From NCBI GenBank assembly GCA_013201155.1, contig CP053716.1:1178001-1242000 (forward strand): a stretch of DNA of 64,000 nucleotides. Reading direction: 5' to 3'. Under the pieces are notes generated by a model. It saw only the letters and a program-made list of their open reading frames with translations, did no database searches and was not told the origin of the DNA. This document shows positions 23,908-31,421 of this stretch, piece after piece. A program made the position numbers and the translations under genes. The first letter of the stretch is position 1. The number at the start of each line of letters is the position of its first letter. Source of the stretch: Berryella wangjianweii. GTDB taxonomy: Bacteria; Actinomycetota; Coriobacteriia; Coriobacteriales; Eggerthellaceae.

Positions 23908-26900
23908 TTAGGCGGCAGGCGTGGTCGCGTTGTCCCTAACCTGCTTGATTATCTGTATGAGCTGCTTCTGCCGCGCGTCATCGAAGAGTCTGATGAAGGA
24001 CGTTGGCCTGTCGAAGGGTGCCTTCATGAGAGCTGCAGGCTCCATGTAGCCGTTATCCTCAACGAACCCCACCACCTTGTGGACAAAGACCACCTGCTCA
24101 CGGCTCAGCCCGCCGTCGTTGATGAATTCGGCGAACGCCTCCATGGCCGCCTCGTGGTCCAGTTTGGCGATCTTGCGCACCAGCAGGCCGAAGGGCGTGT
24201 CGCCGTAAGCGCTCTGGTAGTCGCGTTCGGTGCCCAGCTCACGCGTGAAGATGCGCTCCAGCTCGTCAAGCTCGAATTGCGTCATAGGGATGTTGCGCTT
24301 TAGCTTCGCGATGACGAAGTGGTCCGTGTGCTCGTTGATAAAGCGGTTGACCTTCAACTTGTAGTCGGCGTAGTCCTCGCCAAGGTCGATCAGGTCACCC
24401 TCCCTGCGGGATGTTGCGGGGTCGGTGAGGTTGGTGATGACGACAGGCAGCTTCGCGGAGTCGACGAGGAACTTCACCAGGTCGCGAAGCTCGCGGCGCA
24501 CCTCGTCCAGCGCCGGCGCGCCGGCACCCTCCAGGTAGCCCTCGTCCAGCACCCGGGCTATGAAACCCATCTTCTCCTTCACCTGAGGGATGGTCGCCTT
24601 TTCCTGCAGACTCAGTGCGATGTTGGTGACCTTGCGCTCGTACGCCTTGGTATTCCCGCCAAGGACCACCTCCACCATGTAGCCGTACATCAGCGCGTCG
24701 AATCTCAGCGCGTACTGGTCCTTCTCGTCGTACTTGACCAGCGGGGCCACCTCTTGCTGCAGCTCCAGCACGTCGCCGTCGCCCAGGCATACGTAGGCGT
24801 GCTCGTAGGAGAACTTCTCCACGGCGTGCAGGTGCAGCTTCACCGAGGCCTTCAGGGGGCCCTCTTTGAGGCCGGAGGTAAGGCCGATCATCTGGTACAC
24901 AATCCTGCTGCGCCACTTCTGGTGGTCGTCATCTGCGTAGGCGACCGACTGCATGGCGCGCACCAGCTCTGCTTGGCGCTTGAATATCTTCTCGGAGAGG
25001 CTCTCGGGGTTTTTACCGTCGGCCATGTTCTTGCCCTGGCGGAAGAACTCGAAGTTGCCGCAGTAGTCGAAGATGAGGAACCGGCGCTTGTCCTCGTACT
25101 CGCCGTCGATGCGGTCCTTGGCGTAGATGCCAGGGCACAGGCGCGTGCCTCGGCCTATCATCTGCCAGAACTTGGTCTTGGACCTCACCTGCTTGAAGAA
25201 AACCAGGTTCAACACCTCAGGCACGTCGATGCCGGTGTCCATCATGTCCACGCTCACCGTGACGACGGGCAGCTCCTTAAGCTTGAACTGGTCGATGACG
25301 GTGTGGGCGTAGTCGTCACCATGCACCACGCGGCGGATGAAGCCGCCGGCGGCCAGCTTCGGATACAGCTTGCCGAACCGCTCGACGATGAACTCGGCAT
25401 GGTTCTTGTTCTGGGCGAAGATGATGGTCTTGCCGACCCTCTCGCCGCCATTGACCTTGATGCCGTTCTCCATCAGGTCCTGCAGCACTGTGTCCACGGT
25501 CTGTTCGTTGAACACCCAACGGTTGAGCCGCTGCGACGGGGTGAAGTCCGGTGCCTTGATGCCGTGGGTCTCCTCCCAGTCATCGTCGTAGCGCTGCTTG
25601 TCCTCCTCGGACAGGTCGTCGTAGATGATGCCCTCCTCCAGGAACTTCGTGCCAACCTCGATGTTGTAGTAGGGCACCAGGAAGTGGTCCTGGTACACGG
25701 CAGTGTCGTACTCGTACACGTAGGTGGGCACCCCGCGCTCGACCTCGAAGAAGTCGTAGGTGTTGCGGTCCACCTCGTCCTTCGGCGTGGCGGTGAGGCC
25801 CACCACTTGCGCGTCGAAGTAGTCGAAGATGGCCTGGTACTTCTTGAAGATGGAGCGATGCGCCTCGTCCACGACGATCAGGTCGAAGTGGGCAGGCGTA
25901 TACAGCCGGTCGCCACCATCGGTCTTGAGGCTGTCAACGGCGTTCAAGATGGTCGGGTACGTGCTGAAGACGATGCGGGCATCCTTGTTCTCCTGCTTGT
26001 CCCTGGCCTCGCACAGGTTGCACAGGCTCATGTTGGGCAGGTACTCCTGGAAGGAGTGCTTCGCCTGGCTCACAAGCGCGATGCGATCCGCCAGGAACAG
26101 CACGTTGGTGACGTGGTTGGAGCGGGCCAGAACGTCAACCAAGCCCGCGGCGGTGCGGGTCTTGCCCGTGCCGGTAGCCATCACCAGGAGGCTGCGGCGG
26201 TGGCCCTCCTCCATGTTGGCGCAGATGGCCTTGATGGCCTCCACCTGGTAGTAGCGCCCCGATATATCCATGTTGACCTGCATGATGTCGAGCGGCAGCG
26301 TGCTGCCGCGACGGTTCATCATGCGCTGCAGGTCATCGCGGCTGAACACGCCCGAGCACGGGCGCACGGGCGCGGCCTCGTCGTCGCAGAAGTAGGTGTC
26401 GAAGCCGTTGGAGAGGAAGATGAAGGGCGCGTACCCGTACTTCTGCCTCAAGCACTCAACGTACAGCCTCGCCTGTTGCAGGCCCTTCTTGGCGTCGTAC
26501 ATGGTGCGCTTTGCCTCGACGATTGCCAGCGGCTTTCCGCTCTTCCCATTGAGGACGTAGTCGACGTAGCCCTTTCCTTGCGCGTTGGGCATCCCCTCGA
26601 CCTCCACCTCGGTCTCCACGTTGGAGTCCATGTCCCAGCCGGCATAGGCCAGGTCAAGGTCGATGTAGCGCAGGCGGGTCTCGTACTCGGGTATCTCGTC
26701 CGGGTTGAAGTCCGGGCCTGCGGGGGCGGCTGCCTTCGCCGCTGCGAACTGCGCCTGTTGCGCCTTGACCTTGGCCTCCAGCTCGGCGATCAGGGCGTTC
26801 TTCTGCTCAATGAGAGACTCGCGCTCCTTGATCGCCCTTACGTCGAGGGCCAGCTTCACGGCAGGCACCGCCGTCTCGCTGAATCTTCGTTCCTCGTATT

Positions 26901-27279
26901 CGGAGCCGTAGCAGTAATCCAGCCATTGCACGAAGTCGAATAGGCTCCTCAGCGCCAACATGGCGTCCTGAGGCGCCACCTTGCGCTCGGTGTGAACGCT
27001 CAAGTTGCCCAACTTCACGATGTAGGGAAGCTTGCCCCAAGTCACCTTGTCGACACTGAACCGGAAGCTGGGCTCGTGAATAAGGGACTGCAGGTTATCC
27101 TTGTAGGGCTCGCTTATGTCGGCGTCGGCGGCGTACACCCACTTCACGGCCAACTCCAGCGCCTTGCGGCACCCGACAGCGCACATCGCCGGACTCGTTG
27201 AGAGGGTCCGCTCCGCCTCGATGCAAGCAGCGGAGAAGAGCTCGTATTCTGACTTGCCCCTGAGGAAGTCGAAGTTCAT
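23908..27279 (-). CDS. hsdR: Type I restriction endonuclease/translocase subunit HsdR
   Basis: 1123 residues. The N-terminal ~150 residues resemble a DUF4145-like module, followed by a coiled coil at about 150-185. The nuclease core has Asp240 and the pair Glu255-x-Lys257 (IVEAKRT), a PD-(D/E)xK pattern. The SF2 translocase has Walker A ATGTGKT at 368-374, DEAH at 471-474, VGLTATP, and motif VI IGRGTRL. The C-terminal part fits the EcoEI-type HsdR tail. It should cleave unmodified DNA after ATP-driven translocation, in complex with HsdM and HsdS. GGAGGA precedes the ATG, which follows the hsdS1 stop codon by two bases, so translation is coupled. Confidence 0.95.
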   Translation of the reverse strand: MNFDFLRGKSEYELFSAACIEAERTLSTSPAMCAVGCRKALELAVKWVYAADADISEPYKDNLQSLIHEPSFRFSVDKVTWGKLPYIVKLGNLSVHTERKVAPQDAMLALRSLFDFVQWLDYCYGSEYEERRFSETAVPAVKLALDVRAIKERESLIEQKNALIAELEAKVKAQQAQFAAAKAAAPAGPDFNPDEIPEYETRLRYIDLDLAYAGWDMDSNVETEVEVEGMPNAQGKGYVDYVLNGKSGKPLAIVEAKRTMYDAKKGLQQARLYVECLRQKYGYAPFIFLSNGFDTYFCDDEAAPVRPCSGVFSRDDLQRMMNRRGSTLPLDIMQVNMDISGRYYQVEAIKAICANMEEGHRRSLLVMATGTGKTRTAAGLVDVLARSNHVTNVLFLADRIALVSQAKHSFQEYLPNMSLCNLCEARDKQENKDARIVFSTYPTILNAVDSLKTDGGDRLYTPAHFDLIVVDEAHRSIFKKYQAIFDYFDAQVVGLTATPKDEVDRNTYDFFEVERGVPTYVYEYDTAVYQDHFLVPYYNIEVGTKFLEEGIIYDDLSEEDKQRYDDDWEETHGIKAPDFTPSQRLNRWVFNEQTVDTVLQDLMENGIKVNGGERVGKTIIFAQNKNHAEFIVERFGKLYPKLAAGGFIRRVVHGDDYAHTVIDQFKLKELPVVTVSVDMMDTGIDVPEVLNLVFFKQVRSKTKFWQMIGRGTRLCPGIYAKDRIDGEYEDKRRFLIFDYCGNFEFFRQGKNMADGKNPESLSEKIFKRQAELVRAMQSVAYADDDHQKWRSRIVYQMIGLTSGLKEGPLKASVKLHLHAVEKFSYEHAYVCLGDGDVLELQQEVAPLVKYDEKDQYALRFDALMYGYMVEVVLGGNTKAYERKVTNIALSLQEKATIPQVKEKMGFIARVLDEGYLEGAGAPALDEVRRELRDLVKFLVDSAKLPVVITNLTDPATSRREGDLIDLGEDYADYKLKVNRFINEHTDHFVIAKLKRNIPMTQFELDELERIFTRELGTERDYQSAYGDTPFGLLVRKIAKLDHEAAMEAFAEFINDGGLSREQVVFVHKVVGFVEDNGYMEPAALMKAPFDRPTSFIRLFDDARQKQLIQIIKQVRDNATTPAA

Positions 27280-27281
27280 GG

Positions 27282-28448
27282 CTAGTCCTCCTGCCCCCCG
27301 AAGTAGCTCTGCGCAAGACTGTCGTACAACGTCTGAAGCTTTTCGATTTGCTGGCGAGCCGCAAATTCCAATTTGTCGACCTGGGCGACGAAGGCAACGT
27401 ACTCTTCCTGCAACTCAATTGGCGGCACCAAAACACTAAGGCGTTTTACATCTGTTTGGTTGATGCTTGCTTGCCCGATAGCTCGTTTTGCGTTGCTTTC
27501 GAAGTACCCCTTTGAATATCTCGTATCGAGCTGCGCGGCCATAAACGCAGGTATCATCAAGGCCTCATTGGCGTGGAGTCGCATCATGTTCGATTCAAAT
27601 ACGACATCCTCATTTAGCTCGCCAACCATCATGGACTTACCCATGTGTCCAATGCTGTTGACTCGATTAATAACGATGTCGCCACGTCTGAGCCCATATC
27701 GCTTCAAATCCGAATCAGTGCAGTTCAAACGTTTAAGGCAAGCTGTTCCTGGCCAGCGCTTTTCGAACGAGTCGATACGGACAATGGGAGTTCCCGACCC
27801 GTTGACTACATACTCCTTCAACGGCTTGTACATTCCGTTGCTAGGTTGTATAGACAGACAATCTCCAAGCGGGGAAACCTTGTATTCCTTGGGGTTATTG
27901 GCCGGATCCCCGAACATCTCGATAAACCGGGATTTGACCAGCTCATCAAGCCTAACAAGAACTTCATTCTGAATCGAAACACATTCAAAGATGAGCTCAA
28001 AACGCTGCTCTATTTGCTTTTGCTCTTCAATCCGATAAAGAGGCACAGAAAACTCACTCAATGATTTCTTTCCTATGGCTTTAAACGTACTTCCTGTACC
28101 CAAATGTTCAAGTTTAGGACGGCAGGCAAGAAGGAGATGTTTGAGATAGTTTCTTCGGATACCGTCTGACTTTGGCCTAACAGCTGCTAATCCTCGTCCT
28201 ATACAACACTGCTCAGAAGCAAGATTCACTGCCCCAATAGGCGCACGTACGGAGAGAAGAATATCTCCCTTCTCGGCTACCTTTTTCGGATTGGTACACC
28301 ATGTTTTTGCAATAGGGCTTACCTTCCCGAAATCTGCGTTTCCCTGAAAGAAAGGCAACCCTTTATGCTCTTTGTTATAGCTATCAGATGAAGGCGACTG
28401 ACCCATAATCAAGATGCAGGCATCAGCAAGAGAAACTTGCTTCACCAT
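27282..28448 (-). CDS. hsdS: Type I restriction-modification specificity subunit, first copy (HsdS1)
   Basis: 388 residues with two TRDs, each followed by a conserved helical segment (RLDELVKSRFIEMFGD in the middle, PPIELQEEYVAFVAQVDKLEF at the end) and an intact final helix ending YFGGQED. It lies between hsdM and hsdR in the active operon position, so it is probably the expressed specificity gene. The base composition is visibly more AT-rich than in hsdM and hsdR, as is usual for TRDs. It shares its leader, central block and distal block with HsdS2, while the TRDs differ. The recognised DNA sequence cannot be deduced here. Confidence 0.92.
   Translation of the reverse strand: MVKQVSLADACILIMGQSPSSDSYNKEHKGLPFFQGNADFGKVSPIAKTWCTNPKKVAEKGDILLSVRAPIGAVNLASEQCCIGRGLAAVRPKSDGIRRNYLKHLLLACRPKLEHLGTGSTFKAIGKKSLSEFSVPLYRIEEQKQIEQRFELIFECVSIQNEVLVRLDELVKSRFIEMFGDPANNPKEYKVSPLGDCLSIQPSNGMYKPLKEYVVNGSGTPIVRIDSFEKRWPGTACLKRLNCTDSDLKRYGLRRGDIVINRVNSIGHMGKSMMVGELNEDVVFESNMMRLHANEALMIPAFMAAQLDTRYSKGYFESNAKRAIGQASINQTDVKRLSVLVPPIELQEEYVAFVAQVDKLEFAARQQIEKLQTLYDSLAQSYFGGQED
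27361..27394. repeat. Distal hsdS conserved block, right copy
   Basis: Partner of 21752-21785, in HsdS1. Confidence 0.85.
27910..27951. repeat. Central hsdS conserved block with candidate recombination motif, right copy
   Basis: Partner of 22301-22342. It contains ATAAACCGGGATTTG at 27922-27936, in the same orientation as the other copies. Confidence 0.85.
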
Positions 28449-28479
28449 CTACCCCACCTCCCCGCTAAACCGGGGTTTG
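28439..28479. repeat. hsdS leader/start block with candidate recombination motif, right copy
   Basis: Perfect partner of 22833-22873. It fills the gap between hsdM and hsdS1 and contains CTAAACCGGGGTTTG at 28465-28479. Confidence 0.9.
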
Positions 28480-29985
28480 CTAGTCATTCTGACCACCGCC
28501 CAGCATGGCCTCAAGCTCGGCAAGGCCATCGGTCATCTGCCGATTGAGGTCGGCCAACTCCGCCAGGATCTGGCTGGTAGGCGCGTATTCCACCCGCTCG
28601 TATTCGGTGGCGGTGTACTTGTTGAAGCTGAAGTCGTAGTCGTTCCCCACTATCTCGGCCTTAGGCACCAGGAAGCTCTTCCGGTTGCGCTCGCGGTCGC
28701 GCTCGCCCTCCAGATTCTCCCAGCGCGCCAGGATGTCGGGGATATCATCGCGCTTGGCATCGGGGTCGCGCTTGTCGTCCAGGGTGAAGCCGTCACCCTC
28801 CATGTTGTAGAGCCACACGTCGTCGGTGCCGCCGGCGTCGGTCTTGGTGAACACCAGGATGGCCGTGCTCACGCCGGAGTAGGGCTTGAACACGCCGCTG
28901 GGCATGTAGATGACGGCCTCCAGCTTCTGGTTCTCAACCAGCTCGCGGCGCAGCTGCGTGTAGGCCTTGGAGTTACTGCGGAACAGCACGCCGTTTGGCA
29001 CGATACAGGCGCAGCGCCCACCTTTCTTCAGCATCCGCAGGAACAGCGCGATGAACAGCAGCTCGGTCTGCTTAGAGTCGCAGATGGCCTTGAGGCTGGG
29101 GTCGATGTCCTCGGCGTCGACGCTGCCGGTGAATGGCGGGTTGGCCAGCACCAGGTCGTACTTGCCGCGGATGGTGTTGTTCTTGCTGATGGAGTCCATG
29201 TAGCGGATGTCGGGCATGTCCACGGAGTGCAGCATCATGTTCATGGCAGAGATGCGCAGCATGGTCTGGTCCATCTCGAAGCCGCTGAACTGCTGCTTAC
29301 CGCCCTTCTGCCCCGCGAAGGCCGCCCAGTCCTCCTCGCCCATGGGGGCGGTGCCGTCAGCGTCCTTCTCGCGCAGGTACTCGGCGGCGCTGATCAGGAA
29401 GCCGGCCGTGCCGCAGGCCGGGTCGCAGATGAGCTCGCCGGGCTTTGGCTTCACGAAGCGCACCATCATGTCACGGATGTGCTTGGGGGTGCGGAACTGG
29501 CCGTTTGTGCCCGCGGTGGACAGCTTGCTCAACATGTACTCGTACAGATCGCCCAGGTCGCCGATGTGTTCGTCAAAGTCGGCCATAAGGCCCTCGATGC
29601 CGCTGACGGCCTTCTGCAGCGTGCGCGGGTTCTGGATGCCGAAGGTGGCGCTCTCCATGCAGGCGGCAAAGGGCGTGCCGTCGTTCAGCGTTTTGATATA
29701 GGGGAACACCTGGTTGGCCACCACGTCCAACATGGCCTCGGGCTCCAAATCCTTGAAGACGTTCCAACGCATGCGCTGTCCCTCGGGGGTCTGCGGGAAC
29801 ACATGCTCCTGCGGCACCTCTAGCAGCATCTCCATGCGCTCAGCCTCGAACTCCTTTTCGTCCAGTGAGCGAATGAACATGAGATAGGTGAGCTGGCTGA
29901 TGACCTCGAGGGGGTTGGTGATGCCGCCCTCCCACATCTTCTGCCAGATGTCATCAATTTTATTCTTTGTTGCGCCTGTGATCAT
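28480..29985 (-). CDS. hsdM: Type I restriction-modification DNA methyltransferase subunit HsdM
   Basis: 501 residues, normal for the family. An N-terminal HsdM_N helical domain (DDIWQKMWEGGITNPLEVI) precedes the N6-adenine methylase core. SAM motif I is DPACGTAGFL at about 188-197, and the catalytic NPPF is at 282-285. It methylates adenine in the sequence chosen by HsdS and forms the M2S methylase and the R2M2S nuclease. The ATG follows directly after the TAG of the preceding small gene, so the two are translationally coupled. The gene order RHH, RAMA-like, hsdM, hsdS, hsdR, recombinase, hsdS2 on one strand indicates a single operon. Confidence 0.95.
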   Translation of the reverse strand: MITGATKNKIDDIWQKMWEGGITNPLEVISQLTYLMFIRSLDEKEFEAERMEMLLEVPQEHVFPQTPEGQRMRWNVFKDLEPEAMLDVVANQVFPYIKTLNDGTPFAACMESATFGIQNPRTLQKAVSGIEGLMADFDEHIGDLGDLYEYMLSKLSTAGTNGQFRTPKHIRDMMVRFVKPKPGELICDPACGTAGFLISAAEYLREKDADGTAPMGEEDWAAFAGQKGGKQQFSGFEMDQTMLRISAMNMMLHSVDMPDIRYMDSISKNNTIRGKYDLVLANPPFTGSVDAEDIDPSLKAICDSKQTELLFIALFLRMLKKGGRCACIVPNGVLFRSNSKAYTQLRRELVENQKLEAVIYMPSGVFKPYSGVSTAILVFTKTDAGGTDDVWLYNMEGDGFTLDDKRDPDAKRDDIPDILARWENLEGERDRERNRKSFLVPKAEIVGNDYDFSFNKYTATEYERVEYAPTSQILAELADLNRQMTDGLAELEAMLGGGQND

Positions 29986-30276
29986 CTACCTGCCCGCCTC
30001 CCTCTCGTTGCGGATGTCGTTGAGAATCTTACCCTCGTATGCGAACCGGAGCGTGCCCTGCACGGGATGGTCGAAGCCCTTAAGATCCTGGGGCAAGCGT
30101 GAAAGCGACGTCACCTCGTTGTTGTAACGGATGTGGCGGTCATCCTCCACGAAGCGGACAACGCTACCAAAGGGAATACCAACCTCGCTGAACCTGAAGG
30201 GACCCCGCCGCACGGTTTCCTTCACCTCGGCAGCGGTCTGCTCGTCGATGAGGTCGTGCAGTTTCTTCTCCGCCAT
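29986..30276 (-). CDS. Small RAMA/DUF4357-like protein of the restriction operon
   Basis: 96 residues, acidic and basic mixed. The segment FSEVGIPFGSVVRFVEDDRHIRYNNEV..SLSRLPQDL...PVQGTLRFAYEGKILNDIR follows the pattern of the RAMA (restriction-associated adenine methylation) or DUF4357 domain. That assignment is by eye and should be treated as provisional. Such domains are proposed to read modified adenine. The TAG stop is followed at once by the hsdM ATG, and its own ATG follows the TAG of the RHH gene, so all three are tightly coupled. It might link the methylation state to regulation. Confidence 0.6.
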   Translation of the reverse strand: MAEKKLHDLIDEQTAAEVKETVRRGPFRFSEVGIPFGSVVRFVEDDRHIRYNNEVTSLSRLPQDLKGFDHPVQGTLRFAYEGKILNDIRNEREAGR

Positions 30277-30477
30277 CTACTCGCCCACCTTCTCAAGCAG
30301 ATCCTTGTTCTTCGCCAGCTCGTTCACCACGGCCTGAGTTATCAGCGCCGAAACGCTGATGCATTGCTCCTTGGCCACGGTCTCCAAAGCCTGTTTAAGC
30401 TCGGATGTAGCCGCGAAGATGATGCGCTCGGTTTTCTTGGCCTGGCACAGGCGCTTACGCAGCTCGTTGTCGCCCAT
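30277..30477 (-). CDS. Small ribbon-helix-helix-like protein heading the restriction operon
   Basis: 66 residues from the ATG at 30477, which has GAGAGGTGG eight bases upstream. A GTG twelve bases earlier is an alternative start. The segment RIIFAATSELKQALETVAKEQCISVSALITQAVVNEL has the strand-helix-helix pattern of CopG/Arc-type DNA-binding proteins. As first gene of the operon it is a good candidate for its autoregulator, as control proteins of restriction systems often are. No partner toxin is seen. The stop codon abuts the next start codon (TAGATG). Confidence 0.65.
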   Translation of the reverse strand: MGDNELRKRLCQAKKTERIIFAATSELKQALETVAKEQCISVSALITQAVVNELAKNKDLLEKVGE

Positions 30478-30802
30478 GGTGCGTGCCACCTCTCATCGCT
30501 TTCGCGTGTGCATAAAAGTTATGAAAGATTTTACCACTCACCAGCACCCAAGACCGCCTGATGCCGACCATCGTCTGCCAGCGTCCACAATGCGCGTACC
30601 CACGACACCTGTGCGTACCGCAGATGAGACACCCGGACGCCCTTTGCATGAAATGTCGCACAACGCGCATTCCGCATCGCCTCAGCAGACCCTTGTCGCT
30701 TCCTTGAGCCACGCCACACTCGCACGACGCCGCACGTTGCCGAGCCAAGGGCCGCGATGGTTCTTCGACTTCTTTTCTCGACGGGCCGCGCCGCGCTTTG
30801 CA

Positions 30803-30983
30803 ACGGCGAAGACAGCGCATGGGCACCGCCATGGCCAATGAGCAGGTTGCCCACGTCCGGGCCCCAGCGCAGCATCTCATCGGGAGTAACGAGGTCGCGC
30901 TTCTGAAAGGCCATAGTGGCGCCACCGAAGGAAGTGCCCCCGTAGCCGCTGTTCGAATTGCGAGGCTGGTTGGACGTGCGCAT
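30803..30983 (-). pseudogene. Fragment resembling the C-terminus of a VirD4/TraG conjugative coupling protein
   Basis: About 60 codons read SNSGYGGTSFGG followed by KRDLVTPDEMLRW and a short hydrophobic stretch. This matches, by memory of the family, the tail of type IV coupling proteins (tyrosine/serine-rich linker, then an R-x-L-x-TPDE-hh-R motif). The rest of the protein is absent and the frame continues into meaningless sequence. It suggests that the island derives from a conjugative element. The identification rests on a short motif. Confidence 0.45.
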
Positions 30984-31074
30984 CAGTGCCGGATAGGTGC
31001 CAATCTTGGGTTAAGGCTCAAAAAGAGCATGTCTGCACGCGGCTCGATCCCCTCGGACTCTCTCCTTGAACATA

Positions 31075-31105
31075 GAAAAGAGCTCTTGCAAATTGCAAGA
31101 GCTCT
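31075..31105 (-). terminator. Terminator downstream of tRNA-Met
   Basis: An 11-bp perfect stem (31079-31089 with 31095-31105) around AAATT, followed on the minus strand by TTTTC. It lies inside the island edge and serves the reconstituted tRNA gene. Confidence 0.8.
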
Positions 31106-31110
31106 GGTCA

Positions 31111-31157
31111 TTTGGTCGCGGGGGCAGGATTTGAACCTACGGCCTCCGGGTTATGAG
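31111..31157 (-). mobile_element. Right attachment site within tRNA-Met
   Basis: 47 bp from the anticodon loop to the 3' end of tRNA-Met plus flanking bases, repeated at 21541-21587 as the other end of the island. The element rebuilds the tRNA on insertion. Confidence 0.85.
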
Positions 31158-31189
31158 CCCGGCGAGCTACCAGACTGCTCCACCCCGCA
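31113..31189 (-). tRNA. tRNA-Met (CAT), initiator-like
   Basis: A 77-nt cloverleaf with encoded CCA. The anticodon loop is CTCATAA. Three consecutive G:C pairs at the base of the anticodon stem (GGG/CCC) and a weak first acceptor pair (U:G) are initiator-type features. The normal initiator has C:A at that position. Its 3' half is duplicated at 21541-21587. Confidence 0.92.
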
Positions 31190-31380
31190 CTATGTGTTCC
31201 CAGTTCTGTGAACCAGGAACGCTTACGATACTTGCTTCTCACAGGCACCGCAAGAAGAATCTCGTCGGCTCCGCTCATCTACATGGGATGTTCACGCACG
31301 CCACCGCACGCCATGCGTCGCCGCAAGTCACCCCGAACGGCGTGCGCGCCTGCGGAACCACCGTCGCATGATCTCATGCG

Positions 31381-31395
31381 CCCCCCCCGGGGGGG
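31381..31395. other. C8G7 homopolymer palindrome
   Basis: Eight C followed directly by seven G, between tRNA-Met and the stop of the CorC-type gene. It could fold as a small hairpin or be length-variable. It lies outside coding sequence. Confidence 0.6.
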
Positions 31396-31421
31396 TCACG
31401 ACGCACGCCATCGCACACGGC

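Larger units (their letters stand above)
30478..31112. other. Island edge: restriction-operon promoter and decayed DNA
   Basis: A 635-bp stretch with no intact gene. It holds the promoter region of the RHH-hsdM operon (AT-rich, about 30500-30545), a remnant of a VirD4-like gene (30803-30983) and the terminator beside tRNA-Met. Confidence 0.5.

Noticed and set aside
24319..26943. An 874-codon open frame opposite hsdR
   Set aside because: It is an antisense shadow of a gene with all HsdR motifs. Its composition (Val/Leu/His/Gln-rich) is typical of reversed GC-rich codons.
21712..28448. Inversion-type hsdS switching
   Set aside because: Both hsdS genes and all shared repeats are in the same orientation, so simple inversion between them cannot occur. 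Excision, reinsertion or gene conversion must be considered instead.
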